64,000 nucleotides of DNA from Akkermansiaceae bacterium (lineage in GTDB: Bacteria; Verrucomicrobiota; Verrucomicrobiia; Verrucomicrobiales; Akkermansiaceae): positions 3,643,226-3,707,225 of the forward strand of contig CP059069.1 of NCBI GenBank assembly GCA_017798145.1, in the 5' to 3' direction. The translations under genes and the position numbers were made by a program. The notes under the pieces were generated by a model, which was not told where the DNA came from, ran no database searches, and saw only the letters and a list, made by a program, of their open reading frames with translations. Numbering within the stretch: position 1 is the first letter of the stretch; each line of letters begins with the position of its first letter. Positions 46,434 to 59,230 of this stretch are shown piece by piece.

Positions 46434-48145
46434 GAAACCGCAACTGCTGGGTCTGGATCGCCTTTGCCTGCTGCGCCTGCCTCGTGGTCGGTGCAATGCT
46501 CTGGCTGACCCGGAGTGTCATCAAAACGGAGAACGACAGGGCGCTCGCCGAGATCCGTGCCGAACTCCAGGAACGCGTCCGCCTCTCACTGTGGAGGATG
46601 GATTCGCTGGGTGCATCCATCTTGCTGGAGGAAAATTCCATCCCGCCGCAGGTTTTCCTGGATGGCACCAAGACCGCGCTGCCCGTGACCGTGCGCTTCG
46701 AGACACCGGACGGCGCCGCCTTCAGAGGCATCGGCCCGGAGAAGAAACTGATGGAAATCGGGATACACCTGAGCGGGCTGATCACCGATTTCAAAGCCGC
46801 CGAGCCGCAGGATGTGGCAGAAGGGGCGAGTGACAAGAAGAGCACGCCCGCACCGCCGGAAGAGCATGTGTCTCAGCTGCAAAGCAAGATCCGCGGCGGC
46901 TGGGAAGCGCAGGCCAACGCAAACATCGCCGAAAAGGCGAACCGCGAGCGCTTGCTCGGGGACAACATCTACAAAGGACAGTCCGGCTATTCGGTGGCCG
47001 AAGATGCGGCCGGGAAAGCGAAGCAGGGCTCACCTTCGCCGGAGGAAATGCCGAAACCGCTTTCCCAGGCATTGCCCAGCATCAGCGAGATTCCGAACCC
47101 GACGGGAAATTTCAAGGCCACGTGGTTCGAGGGATCGCTCTACCTGATCAGGCGCGGGATGAACATGCAGTCGTTCGCGCAGGGGATCCTGGTGGATGAA
47201 GCCGCATTGCGCGGCCTTCTGCTCTCCGAGGCAACCCAATTGCTTCCGCAAGCCAGCCTCGCCCCCGCTACGAACGGCGCGGGCGATTCCTTCAACCTCG
47301 CATCGCTCCCCTTCCGGCTCTCCCCCGGGAACCTGGCCTCCATCGAGGAAAACAGCATCCCGCGCAGCATCTCCGTATCTCTGCTCGCAGGATGGCTCGC
47401 AGCCATGGTCGCCCTGCTCGCCGCGTTCCTCCTCATCGCGAACGTGATGAAACTCAGCGAACGCCGCGCCTCCTTCGTCTCCGCGGTCACCCACGAGCTG
47501 CGCACCCCGCTGACCACCTTCCGCCTCTATTCCGACATGCTCAGCACCGGCGCGGTGCGGGAGGAGAAGCGCCCGGCCTACCTCAACGTCCTTTCCCGCG
47601 AGGCGGACAGGCTCTCCCACCTCGTCGAGAACGTCCTGGCATTCTCCAAGATCGAACGCGGCAGCGCGCGCAGCGATGTCTCGGAGACGGATCTCAACGC
47701 CTTGCTCGAAAGCTTCGCCGAGCGCTTCTCCACGCGCCTGGATTCCGCCGGGCTGAGCCTCGATCTCCGGCTCGCGGAGCCGGTCAGGGTCAAGCTCGAC
47801 GCATCGGCGCTCGAGCACATCCTTTTCAACCTCATCGACAACGCCGCGAAGTACGCCGCCTTCTCCGAGCCGTCCCTTGTCACCCTCGAGACGAAAACCG
47901 GGAAAAAGAATGCAAGGATAAGCATCTCGGACCACGGGCCGGGCATCAGCGGGGCGGAGTGCCGCAGGATCTTCCGCCCCTTCCACAAATCCGCGAAACA
48001 GGCCGCCGAGACCAAGCCCGGAGTCGGCCTCGGCCTGGCGCTCTCGAAGCGCCTTGCAGGCTCCATGGGCGGCGCACTCTCCTGTCACAAACGCCCGGAT
48101 GGGAAACCCGGGGCTGTCTTTTCCCTGACCTTGCCGAGGGAGTAG
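46430..48145 (+). CDS. membrane sensor histidine kinase
   Basis: 571 residues. ATG at 46430 overlaps the regulator stop (ATGA) with GGAGG seven bases upstream. Helix 1 about 7-27, a ~290-residue periplasmic sensor domain of unknown type rich in Ala/Glu/Lys, helix 2 near 325-345, then HisKA (VTHELRTPLTTF with the phospho-His) and HATPase (LIDNAAKY N-box, SDHGPGISG, GVGLGLALSKRLA). There is no HAMP of the usual length. It phosphorylates the adjacent regulator. Confidence 0.93.
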   Translation: MRNRNCWVWIAFACCACLVVGAMLWLTRSVIKTENDRALAEIRAELQERVRLSLWRMDSLGASILLEENSIPPQVFLDGTKTALPVTVRFETPDGAAFRGIGPEKKLMEIGIHLSGLITDFKAAEPQDVAEGASDKKSTPAPPEEHVSQLQSKIRGGWEAQANANIAEKANRERLLGDNIYKGQSGYSVAEDAAGKAKQGSPSPEEMPKPLSQALPSISEIPNPTGNFKATWFEGSLYLIRRGMNMQSFAQGILVDEAALRGLLLSEATQLLPQASLAPATNGAGDSFNLASLPFRLSPGNLASIEENSIPRSISVSLLAGWLAAMVALLAAFLLIANVMKLSERRASFVSAVTHELRTPLTTFRLYSDMLSTGAVREEKRPAYLNVLSREADRLSHLVENVLAFSKIERGSARSDVSETDLNALLESFAERFSTRLDSAGLSLDLRLAEPVRVKLDASALEHILFNLIDNAAKYAAFSEPSLVTLETKTGKKNARISISDHGPGISGAECRRIFRPFHKSAKQAAETKPGVGLGLALSKRLAGSMGGALSCHKRPDGKPGAVFSLTLPRE

Positions 48146-48279
48146 CGGCCGCAGGCCACGATCTGCGGAATGGGGGCGAGACCCGGGAGGAGGGGAACCG
48201 CGATTTGGAAATCGAGACCCGCCCGGCGATTCACCCTGGAACCCCGCTGCCGCAATAACCGAATCGCAGCCCGCTCCGA

Positions 48280-49420
48280 TCAATCCTCCTCATCCTTCGC
48301 GCCCTTGACCCGGACTTTTCCGCGGAGCTTGGCCTCGATGAAATTGTCGATGTCGCCGTCCATGACGTCCTGGATGTTGCCGCTTTCCTCGCCGGTGCGG
48401 AGGTCGAGGACTTTCTGGTATGGCTGGAAGACGTAGGAGCGGATCTGGCTGCCCCATGAGACATCGCTTTTCTCGCCGTAAACGGCCTCGGCCTCGGCGG
48501 CGCGCTTGTCCTCCTCGATCTGGAACAGCTTCGCCTTGAGGATCTGGTAGGCGAGCTCCTTGTTCGCGCCCTGGGTGCGGGAGGCGGTGGACTTGATGAG
48601 TATCCCAGTCGGAAGGTGGCGGAGCAGGACGCCGGTCTCGACCTTGTTGACGTTCTGGCCGCCCTTGCCGCCGGAGCGCATGGTGCTGATCTCAATGTCC
48701 TTGTCGTTGATCTCGATCTTGATCTTGTCGTCGATCTCCGGGGTGGCATCGATGGAGGCGAAGGAGGTGTGCCTTTTCCCTGCGGAGTCGAAGGGCGAGA
48801 TGCGGACGAGACGGTGGACGCCGCGCTCGTTCTTGAGGAAGCCGAAGGCGTTCTCCCCGCTGATCTTGACCGTCGAGGAGCGGAGGCCTGCGCCATCGCC
48901 GTCCTCCCAGTCGAGGGTCTCCACCTTGTAGCCCTTGCCCTCGGCCCAGCGGGTGTACATGCGGTGTAGCATCTGCGCCCAGTCGCAGGCCTCTGTGCCG
49001 CCGGCTCCCGCCTGGATGACGAGGTAGCAGTTGGCCTCGTCGTTGGGGCGGTTGAGGAGGGTGAGCAGCTCGAACTCGCGGATGTCCTTGTCCAGGCTGG
49101 CGGCCCCGGCGATGGCTTCCCTGGCGAGATCCTCGTCGTCGAATTCCTTGGCGAGTGAAACGCCCTCGATGACGTCCTTGCTGCGGCCTTCCAGTGCAAG
49201 GAAGGCCGCTAGCTTCTTTTTCATTCCGGCGGCCTCCTCGGAAACGGAACGCGCCTTGTCCGTGTCGTTCCAGAAATCCGGGGCACCCATCGCCTCCTCC
49301 AGCGTCTGGATCTTGTTTTCCAATGCGGGGACGTCAAAGATACCTCCTGAGTTTTGACAGGCGGCTCTGGAAGCCGTCCGTGTCAAGCGCCAGGAGGTCA
49401 GCGGTTGGGAGTGAGGACAT
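48280..49420 (-). CDS. prfB: peptide chain release factor 2, made by programmed +1 frameshift
   Basis: Releases peptides at UGA and UAA. The first 28 codons start at the ATG at 49420 and end ...RLSKLRRYL at an in-frame TGA (49336-49334). A +1 slip on CTT continues with GAC into the main frame, giving about 379 residues (49420-49337, then 49335-48280). The main frame carries the SPF anticodon-like motif ([10 protein letters not shown]) and GGQ ([14 protein letters not shown]). The frame's own ATG at 49386 is a shadow. Feedback by RF2 level on frameshifting is known for the family; here the full E. coli-type signal is visible. Confidence 0.95.
49334..49348 (-). promoter_or_regulatory. prfB: prfB programmed +1 frameshift site
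   Basis: Minus strand AGGAGG TAT CTT TGA (followed by C at 49333): an internal Shine-Dalgarno-like AGGAGG three bases before the CTT slip codon, then the UGAC stop context that RF2 itself must read. Confidence 0.93.
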
Positions 49421-49866
49421 GGGACGGCAGGAAAGCGCAGGCGGCTCCCGACCGCAAACCTTTATTGCAGCGGAAAGGGGGAGCCCGATCAGCGGGTCTT
49501 CCGGAATCGCCGGAGAAGGGAGATTTGGGCACAATGAGAGAAGCGGAAGCGTCTTGGAGGTTTTCATGGGATCAGTGGTGATCAGCCCGGCTTCCATGGG
49601 TGGACGGGGAGTTGATAGCCTGTGCCGGGACGTCCGCGATGGCCTCGGGAGCTTCCCGTGGGAGGCCCCTTGGGCATTCAACACCGCCTGGCGGATGATT
49701 TGTCAAGGCCACGCCCCCTGCTGAGGACGATTCACCCAAGCGTTTCAGGGTGGGGGGTGACAAGGGGTTTCGGGAATGGGGGCTAGCACCCGCCAAATAT
49801 GGTTGAAAATTTACCTTGGAGGTTTGGGCTCCTCCTTTCTACCCTCCCGCACCGCGACCCACGATT
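49421..49866. other. 446-bp intergenic region between divergent prfB and HPr, no gene seen
   Basis: No frame on either strand looks like protein. It should carry the promoters of both neighbours. The part from about 49440 to 49560 is G-rich on the plus strand; no hairpin or promoter could be assigned with confidence. Confidence 0.5.
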
Positions 49867-52632
<2,766 letters not shown>

Positions 52633-52773
52633 ACGGCTGCCGGGAGACAAGCAATAACCTCCGGGAATGAGGATCCCTCGCGTTGGGGCGCGATGAACTC
52701 GAATGCCAAAATCGCGGCGCCTGATGAGTGGCGTCCAAAAAGGCCTTGAGCTTGCCAACAGGTTTTCCCAGTC

Positions 52774-53730
52774 CTACCCAGGTTCCGTCACCTTCAGCTT
52801 CTCGTCCCTGTGCTCCTTGAGCAGCACATCGAGCCGGGGCTCAATCTCTTCCTTGCTGCCCATGACCATCCAGTAGCGGTATCCCAGGACGGACTTCGGG
52901 GCGATTTTCAGCTTGCCGATGGGAGCCAGGTGCATGCAGGGGGAGTCTGTCGGCTTCGCATTCGGGTTGTAGGCTCCGTGCGGGCCGAAGTTCCAGTGCT
53001 GGTCGGCCGTCGGGCTGAACACGGCGATGCCCTGTCCTGCGTCCGTGAAACAGGCCATGATGTTGAGCGGCGGCTGCGCCTTGCCCCATGGCGGGCCGGG
53101 TGGCTGGCTGACCTTCTCCCATTTGCCATCGCCAAGATACATCTCGACGTTGCGGAAACGGCTGGTGAAGTAGCAGGCGGGAAGCTCCTGATGGCGGGGC
53201 ACCGCATCACCCCACCTGTCGTTTTCCATGCGCTTGCAGATCAGGCGGTTGCTGACCAACACCACGTTTGGCATGTCTTCCAAGAATTCGGTGCTTTGCT
53301 CCATCAGCGCCTCCGCCTCCTCGTCGGGCATGTCCCAAAGCTTCGGGACGGTCTCGGAATGGAGCCTGCCTTCAACGGTTTTCCGGAATTCCGTGACCCG
53401 CGCCCATGAATTCACCCCGCCACCCTGGATGGGGTTCCATGTCCAAGGGCTCCAGCTCTTGGATTGGCCATCCGCTTGCCGGTCGAGGCTTCTTCCTGCG
53501 TAGTAGGATTGCTGGAGGAGCCGGCCGGGATCGTGGATGTTGATCGTGTTTTCCGGATGCCCTACCCACGAAAGCCAGGTGATCGCCGCACCCATCGAGC
53601 GGTCGATTCCGACCTTCACGACCTGGTTATCGATGTGGAGGAGATCGGGTTCTGGTCTTTGCGGCTTGGCTTCAAGGGAGAGCGAAAGGAGCAGCGCCAC
53701 CGTGCAGGCAGGAAAGGAAATGGACTTCAT
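52774..53730 (-). CDS. secreted protein of unknown function
   Basis: 318 residues with a signal peptide (about 1-21). HIDNQVVKVGIDRSMGAAITWLSWVG opens a beta-rich domain with many Trp (WSPWTWNPIQGGG). It resembles secreted carbohydrate-binding or lyase-like beta proteins, but no named family is recognised. It begins 9 bp after the FG-GAP gene, so the two are co-transcribed. Confidence 0.7.
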   Translation of the reverse strand: MKSISFPACTVALLLSLSLEAKPQRPEPDLLHIDNQVVKVGIDRSMGAAITWLSWVGHPENTINIHDPGRLLQQSYYAGRSLDRQADGQSKSWSPWTWNPIQGGGVNSWARVTEFRKTVEGRLHSETVPKLWDMPDEEAEALMEQSTEFLEDMPNVVLVSNRLICKRMENDRWGDAVPRHQELPACYFTSRFRNVEMYLGDGKWEKVSQPPGPPWGKAQPPLNIMACFTDAGQGIAVFSPTADQHWNFGPHGAYNPNAKPTDSPCMHLAPIGKLKIAPKSVLGYRYWMVMGSKEEIEPRLDVLLKEHRDEKLKVTEPG

Positions 53731-53739
53731 TGACGGCGC

Positions 53740-54978
53740 TTACTTTTGGAAGTGCACAAAACACCCCTTCTTGTTCCCCACGACGACATCCGGTTTCCCG
53801 TCGCCGTTGACATCGGCGGCCATGACCTGGCAGCCGATGCCGCTGTTGTCATCGATGATCTCGGCGGTGTAGGTGGCCTTGCCGTCCTTGCGGGTGAGGA
53901 GGAAGGCGTAGAGGACGGCGGGTTCGCCAGGTTCCGCATCGCCTTTCGGGCCGTGGGCCCAGAAGCGCTTGCCGGAGATGATGTCCATGGCTCCATCGCC
54001 GTTCATATCCGCGAGATCGATGGCGTGCGGCTGGGTGAAGGCGACCCCGGTGGAGCCTTTTTCGTCTGGTGTGTCGATGAGCTGGTGACGCTTCCATGAT
54101 CCGTCTCCCGTTTGCTCGAACCATGCGAGACCGTAGCCGTGGGCGTCGAGTGAGGTGATGACATCGGTGCGGCCGTCTGCGTTCACGTCGTATCCGAACA
54201 TCTGTGCGCCGCCCTTGGTGGCGAAGGGTGCGTCATGGCGTTTCCAGGGAGACTTCCCGTCCCAATCGGCGGGTTGTTCCAGCCAGCCCTTGGCCTCGAT
54301 GATGTCTGTCAGGCCGTCGCCGTTGATATCGCCGTGGCCGATGCCGTGGGTGAAGCGCTGGTAGGATTTCTTGTCCTCCGGCGTGATGGCGTTCCATTTC
54401 CAGACGGCAGTTGGGTTCGCGGGATCCTGGGTCGCATAGCCTATGGTTCCGTTGCTCATGCACAGGAGATCCGGGCGTCCGTCGCCATCGATGTCGGCGA
54501 GCATCGGGGATTCGTTGTCGGTGACGGCGAGCGCGGTATGGCGTGGCCACGGATTGCCGCTTTCACCGGGGTTCTCATACCAGAAGGTTTCCTTCCCGGG
54601 GAAGCCGATGACCAAATAGTCGGGGCGTCCGTCGGCGTTGAAATCGCCGGAGTAGGAGAGAAAGTTGTCGGAGTAGGCGTTCTTATTGCTGATTTCGCCT
54701 TCGAAACCGGGGATTTTCTCGCCCTCCATCTCGAAGTTTTTTGTGGCGGGATAGATGGTGTGTGTGGTCTTGAAGTCGGGGCCTTGGAACCAGTAGGGGC
54801 CCGATAGGACATCCGTTTTCCCGTCGCCATTCACATCCGCCACGCAGGCACCCTCCGCCCAGAAATAGCGGGAGAGCTGGTGCTTCTCCCATTTCCCTGT
54901 GAGCGGGGCGGGCTTGGTGGAAATGACGGCGGTTGCGGCACCCGCGGCGGCAAGGAGAGGGAAGATGAGGGGTTTCAT
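53740..54978 (-). CDS. secreted FG-GAP/VCBS-repeat beta-propeller protein
   Basis: 412 residues from the ATG at 54978. Signal peptide about 1-23. Seven D.N.DG..D calcium motifs (DVNGDGKTDVL, DFNADGRPDYL, DIDGDGRPDLL, DINGDGLTDII, DVNADGRTDVI, DMNGDGAMDII, DVNGDGKPDVV) fit a seven-bladed propeller. Such proteins bind ligands or partners outside the cell; no enzyme motif was seen. The start is 39 bp from the NHL gene. Confidence 0.85.
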   Translation of the reverse strand: MKPLIFPLLAAAGAATAVISTKPAPLTGKWEKHQLSRYFWAEGACVADVNGDGKTDVLSGPYWFQGPDFKTTHTIYPATKNFEMEGEKIPGFEGEISNKNAYSDNFLSYSGDFNADGRPDYLVIGFPGKETFWYENPGESGNPWPRHTALAVTDNESPMLADIDGDGRPDLLCMSNGTIGYATQDPANPTAVWKWNAITPEDKKSYQRFTHGIGHGDINGDGLTDIIEAKGWLEQPADWDGKSPWKRHDAPFATKGGAQMFGYDVNADGRTDVITSLDAHGYGLAWFEQTGDGSWKRHQLIDTPDEKGSTGVAFTQPHAIDLADMNGDGAMDIISGKRFWAHGPKGDAEPGEPAVLYAFLLTRKDGKATYTAEIIDDNSGIGCQVMAADVNGDGKPDVVVGNKKGCFVHFQK

Positions 54979-55017
54979 GGCTTTCGATTGCAGCAAACCG
55001 TCATCAGCACATCCGGA

Positions 55018-55971
55018 TCATTCCGCTGCGGCGACATCCCAGCGCAGGATGCGGCCCCATTTGTTCCACTCGGTGGTGACGACGTTGCCGTCCTTGTCGA
55101 AGGTGCAGCCGTGCGGGGAGGTGGTGATGCCTTCGCGCCATTTCTCAGGGGCGACGTTGTTGGTGTTGAACTCCTTGGGGTTGTCGTTCGGGCCGAGGCG
55201 CTTCACAAGCTTGCCTTCCTTGTCGAAGATGCTGACGCCGCTGGAGAGCTGGGCGACGGCGGCGAGATCACCGTGGAAATCGACGGTGCAGGGCTTGAGG
55301 ACGCCGGTGGCGAAGACGGAGATGAAATTGCCTTCGAGGTCGATGTGGACGAGCCGGTCGTTGGAGCGGTCGCAGACGAGGACGCGGGCGGGCTCGTAGC
55401 GGGTGTCGAAGGCGAACTTGTGGGCGGTGGAGAATTTCCATGGCTCGCCTTTGCCGGCGACGGTGGTTTTGAATTTCCCGTCCGCGCCGAAGATGAAGAT
55501 GCGGTCGGAGCGGTATCCGTCGATGACCCAGATGTCGCCGTTAGGCGCCTTGTCGGCGTGGGTGAGGGCGAATTTGTCGCCGATTTCCTGGGGGAATGCG
55601 GATAGCGGGATCTCGAGGAGAACCTCGCCGTCGGTGCCGAGCTTGAGGACGGCGGTCTTGGGGTCGCCGAGGCAGGCGGCGTAGATGACATCCTTGCCGT
55701 CTTCCCGGACGATGGTGAAGCCGTGGTGGTTGTTGCGGGCGTTGGGGAGGTTGCGGAGATATTTGCCCTCGGCGGAATAGACCTGGATTCCGCTTTTCTC
55801 GCCGCCGACAACGGAGACGTAGAAATTTCCGGCGGAATCGACATCGATCTCGCCGTGGGAGTCTCCCACATGTTCGAGGCCTTCGGGTGTTTCCAGCCAG
55901 TCCTTGTGGTGATGGTATTCGTGGGCGGATGCGAGTGCGGCGAGTGCGGCGAGGAGTAGGATCGGTTTCAT
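55018..55971 (-). CDS. secreted NHL-type beta-propeller protein
   Basis: 317 residues from the ATG at 55971, signal peptide about 1-16 followed by a His-rich EYHHH. Repeats of the NHL kind are visible: IDVDSAGNFYVS, GDIWVIDGYRSDRIFIFGADG, VLVCDRSNDRLVHIDLEGNF and GCTFDKDGNVVTTEW. A six-bladed propeller is likely. Ligand unknown. First gene of the NHL, FG-GAP and unknown-protein set. Confidence 0.82.
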   Translation of the reverse strand: MKPILLLAALAALASAHEYHHHKDWLETPEGLEHVGDSHGEIDVDSAGNFYVSVVGGEKSGIQVYSAEGKYLRNLPNARNNHHGFTIVREDGKDVIYAACLGDPKTAVLKLGTDGEVLLEIPLSAFPQEIGDKFALTHADKAPNGDIWVIDGYRSDRIFIFGADGKFKTTVAGKGEPWKFSTAHKFAFDTRYEPARVLVCDRSNDRLVHIDLEGNFISVFATGVLKPCTVDFHGDLAAVAQLSSGVSIFDKEGKLVKRLGPNDNPKEFNTNNVAPEKWREGITTSPHGCTFDKDGNVVTTEWNKWGRILRWDVAAAE

Positions 55972-56027
55972 TGATTCGTTGGGATGGGGGAGCGTGGCAA
56001 GGGCGAGCCGGACTTGGAAGGGGAATT

Positions 56028-56453
56028 TCAGGCGCATTTCGGGCAGGTGCCGAAAAACTCGAGTTCATGATACAGCCCTTGGTAGCCGGTTTTTTCGCGG
56101 ATCTCGTCCTCGAGATCGTGCACGGGGCAGGGGGCTTTGATGGCCTCGATCTTGCCGCAGCCGGTGCAGATGAGGTAGTCGCTGTGCTTCCCCGGTTGGA
56201 GCAGGGTGAAGTAGGCGGCACGTTCGTGCAGTCCGAGGCGGCGTATGATTGCGTTTTCCGTGAGCCTCTGCAGCAGGCGGTACACGGTGGCCTTGTCGCA
56301 TTGGTCAACGAGGCGCGGGGATGCGGAGAGCTCGGCGAGGGTCATGGGTCGCTGTGCCTCGACAAGTGTTGCCAGCAGTTCCTCGAGCGCCTTTGTCCGG
56401 CGCAGTCCGACCTCGCGGCAGCGTTCGATGGTATGTTTGATGGTTTGTTGCAT
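56028..56453 (-). CDS. Fur-family metal-dependent regulator
   Basis: 141 residues. N-terminal winged helix (MQQTIKHTIERCREVGLRRT; DKATVYRLLQRL is the recognition helix). C-terminal metal domain has CTGCGK (about 95-100) and CPKC (137-140), the two CxxC pairs that bind structural Zn, with His residues between. It could sense iron, zinc or peroxide. It sits between the sialate esterase-like gene and the NHL gene, 56 bp from the latter. Confidence 0.88.
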   Translation of the reverse strand: MQQTIKHTIERCREVGLRRTKALEELLATLVEAQRPMTLAELSASPRLVDQCDKATVYRLLQRLTENAIIRRLGLHERAAYFTLLQPGKHSDYLICTGCGKIEAIKAPCPVHDLEDEIREKTGYQGLYHELEFFGTCPKCA

Positions 56454-56505
56454 CCCTCCGGAAGGGTAGCGGCGGCTTCGGCGAAGGGAAGGGGAAATGC
56501 CCCTG

Positions 56506-57687
56506 TCATTTGCCCATGGCGAGTATGGCCTCGGCGAAGGCCTTGCCCATCACCGCGAAGGTCTTCGCGCAGCCGAGGTAATGGTAGCCCGCATTGGATG
56601 CGCCTCTCGCGCGCAGCGCCATTTCCTCGGGCGAGATCTGCTCGGCCTCATATTGTTTCATGTATGCCTTCTGGTCGGCGTACGACATCGAACCATCCTT
56701 GTTCGGGGTGTTCCTATTCCTGGATTTCAGGAGGTGTGCCATCTGTTTGATCTTCCCGTATTTCGCATCGATCTCGCCGAGTTTCTCATCCCAGAACGGG
56801 CCGGTCGCCACGGCGGTGACATTGCCCTTGAATTCCGGCATCGAGGCGGGAGCGGCCATCGCCTCGCGGAATTGCAGGTTGTCGCCGCCCGGATTTTTCC
56901 CGCCGACACCCATCACGCCGATGACGAAGGGCATTTTCGGTGCGCCGAGATCCTTGCGGACATCGCGGATGAAATCGGCCATCCACTCGCTGTATTTCGC
57001 GAAACGGTTGTCCTTGCTGCCGGGAGGGAGCGATGGGTAGACCTCGCGGTTGACCATGTCGTTGAAGCCCTGGAACCAGACGAAGCCAGCGATCTCGTAG
57101 CCGTCCTTCTCGTTGTAATCCGGGACGACACGCTTGATGTCGCCGAGCACGCTTTTCACGTGGGAGGTCATCAGGCGGTAGTAGTGGCCGGATTTCGCCT
57201 CCGGGTTGCGGTCTTTCTCGATGTCCTGCGGGGTGCGCGGATAGACGCCTGCACTTGGCGGGCGGTAATCGTAGAACAAGGATTTCCCGCCCCATGCGGT
57301 CTTGATGATGAGCACGGGTTCCTCGAAAGCCTCGTCCATCGTGATCCCGAAGGTGAATTCCGGGCCTATCTTCCCGCCGTCCTCCGCAGGGTTGCGGCGC
57401 GATCCATAACCGGTGGTCAGCTTGCCGAAGCCCTCGCCGTTGTCATCCCCCTTGCCGGTGAGATAGGAGATCCATGCCCCATCGCATACATGCGGTGAGC
57501 CATCGGGGTTTCGCATCTTTTTCAGCAGGGGGGCGGTTGCGGGATCGTCGCCGATGTAGTCGAAGGTCTCGATTTTGGCGTGGCCCTCCATGTTGGATTG
57601 GCCGGCGAGGATGAAAACTTTCAGCGGTCTCGCGGAGGCGGTGGCGACCAGGGCCAGTGCCGTGATGAGGATGGATGCGGATTTCAT
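56506..57687 (-). CDS. secreted sialate O-acetylesterase-family (SASA/SGNH) esterase
   Basis: 393 residues, signal peptide about 1-19. LKVFILAGQSNMEGH contains the nucleophile Ser of the SASA domain, IIKTAWGGKSL the Gly oxyanion block, and GFVWFQGFNDM the Asn block. Verrucomicrobia have many; natural substrates are usually O-acetyl groups of polysaccharides, not always sialic acid. Separated by 52 bp from the Fur gene and 13 bp from ruvB. Confidence 0.85.
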   Translation of the reverse strand: MKSASILITALALVATASARPLKVFILAGQSNMEGHAKIETFDYIGDDPATAPLLKKMRNPDGSPHVCDGAWISYLTGKGDDNGEGFGKLTTGYGSRRNPAEDGGKIGPEFTFGITMDEAFEEPVLIIKTAWGGKSLFYDYRPPSAGVYPRTPQDIEKDRNPEAKSGHYYRLMTSHVKSVLGDIKRVVPDYNEKDGYEIAGFVWFQGFNDMVNREVYPSLPPGSKDNRFAKYSEWMADFIRDVRKDLGAPKMPFVIGVMGVGGKNPGGDNLQFREAMAAPASMPEFKGNVTAVATGPFWDEKLGEIDAKYGKIKQMAHLLKSRNRNTPNKDGSMSYADQKAYMKQYEAEQISPEEMALRARGASNAGYHYLGCAKTFAVMGKAFAEAILAMGK

Positions 57688-57700
57688 GGTTTTTCGTGGT

Positions 57701-58729
57701 TCAGAAAAGTTTCGCCTGCGGGTCTTCCGGTTTCGGCGGGAGCGGTGCGCCTATCTTTGCATACGCGGCGGGCATGGCCGTCCTTCCGCGCGGGGTGCGC
57801 TGGACGAAGCCCTGCATGATGAGGAAAGGTTCGTGGACTTCCTCAAGGGTCGCGGCGTCCTCGCCACAGGCGACCGCCACCGAATTCAGCCCCACAGGCC
57901 CGCCTCCGAACTTGTAGATGATGGCTTCGAGGATGCGCTTGTCCATTTCATCGAGGCCGTCGGCATCGATCTCGATCATGGCGAGCGCACCCACGGCGTT
58001 TTCCGCATCGATGATGCCACCTCCGCGTACCTGGGCGAAGTCCCGAACCCAGCGCAGCAGGGCGTTGGCGACACGCGGGGTGCCGCGCGAGCGCGATGCG
58101 ACCTCCAGCGCACCCTGGCGGTGGATTTCCACATCTAACAGTCCGGCGGAGCGCTCGATGATGTCGGCGAGTTCCTCGCGGGTGTAGTAGTCGAGGCGGT
58201 TGATGAGGCCGAAGCGCGAGCGCAGCGGGGCGGTGAGCATCCCGGAGCGGGTGGTTGCGCCGACGAGGGTGAAGCGCGGCAGGTTGATCTGTATCGAGCG
58301 GGCTGAGGGGCCGGAGTCGATGATGATGTCGAGCCGGTAGTCCTCCATCGCGGGGTAGAGGTATTCCTCGATGGCCGGGTGGAGGCGGTGGATCTCGTCG
58401 ATGAAAAGGATGTCGCCTTTCTGGATGTTCGTGAGGATACCGGCGAGATCGCCCGCCTTCTCGATCTGCGGGCCGGAGGTTGTGTGCATCTGTGTGCCTG
58501 CGGCCTTGGCAATTAGGTTGGCGAGCGTGGTTTTCCCCAAGCCGGGTGGGCCGGAGAGGAGTACGTGGTCTAGCACATCGCCGCGCCGTTTCGCCGCCTC
58601 AAGCATGAGCAGGATGCGATCCTTGACCTTTTCCTGGCCGATGAATTCGGAGAAGGCCGGGGGGCGGAGCGAGACATCGAAGGGGGTGTCGGGCGCTTCG
58701 GCGGTCTGCTGGTAAAAGTTCTCTGGCAT
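57701..58729 (-). CDS. ruvB: Holliday junction branch-migration ATPase RuvB
   Basis: 342 residues. Walker [16 protein letters not shown], Walker [11 protein letters not shown], sensor [16 protein letters not shown] and a C-terminal winged helix ([12 protein letters not shown]). Drives branch migration with RuvA. ruvA and ruvC are not adjacent. Confidence 0.97.
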   Translation of the reverse strand: MPENFYQQTAEAPDTPFDVSLRPPAFSEFIGQEKVKDRILLMLEAAKRRGDVLDHVLLSGPPGLGKTTLANLIAKAAGTQMHTTSGPQIEKAGDLAGILTNIQKGDILFIDEIHRLHPAIEEYLYPAMEDYRLDIIIDSGPSARSIQINLPRFTLVGATTRSGMLTAPLRSRFGLINRLDYYTREELADIIERSAGLLDVEIHRQGALEVASRSRGTPRVANALLRWVRDFAQVRGGGIIDAENAVGALAMIEIDADGLDEMDKRILEAIIYKFGGGPVGLNSVAVACGEDAATLEEVHEPFLIMQGFVQRTPRGRTAMPAAYAKIGAPLPPKPEDPQAKLF

Positions 58730-58773
58730 GTGGGGCGGGCATTTCTAATGCAAAGACGCGGGCGCGAAAAGGT

Positions 58774-59160
58774 TCATGTTTCCGGCTGGTTGCGCATGAA
58801 ATCCGCGACCTGCGCGAAGAGGGAATCGAGGAATGAGCGGGCGAAGGGGGGGACTTTCGTCTCGTCCATGGCCTCTGCCATGAGCTGGAGCCAGCGGTCG
58901 CGCTCGGCGATGCCGATCCTGAAGGGCATGTGGCGCATCCGCAGGCGGGGGTGGCCGCGCTTTTCCATGTAGGCATCGGAGGCGCCGAGGCGGAAGAGCA
59001 TGAAGTCGGCAAGGCGCTCCTCGGAGCCCTCCCAATCGTCGGCGGGATACATGGGGCCGATGAGGTCGTCGATGCGGACGCGGCGGTAGAAGGCGGCGAC
59101 CATGGCGCGGATGCCGTCTTCGCCACAGGCCTTGATCACATCTTGTTCGGTAGGGGTCAT
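58774..59160 (-). CDS. group II truncated haemoglobin
   Basis: 128 residues. 2/2 globin with YRRVRIDDLIGPMYP near the start and RLRMRHMPFRIGIAERDRWLQLM, whose His is the proximal haem ligand and the Trp the conserved G8. Members handle O2 or NO. 44 bp upstream of ruvB. Confidence 0.9.
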   Translation of the reverse strand: MTPTEQDVIKACGEDGIRAMVAAFYRRVRIDDLIGPMYPADDWEGSEERLADFMLFRLGASDAYMEKRGHPRLRMRHMPFRIGIAERDRWLQLMAEAMDETKVPPFARSFLDSLFAQVADFMRNQPET

Positions 59161-59230
59161 GGGGAGCTGGGCGTTTGCAGGGTTGATGGGAAAGGTCTCA
59201 TCATGTCCGTGTCGCGCAGCTTGGCAAGGG

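Noticed and set aside
47030..48283. 417-codon frame on the minus strand
   Set aside because: Opposite the sensor kinase whose H, N and G boxes are intact.
49386..49388. ATG at 49386 as the prfB start
   Set aside because: It lies in the main frame upstream of the frameshift site and would encode residues with no similarity to RF2; the 49420 ATG with the shift explains all conserved features.
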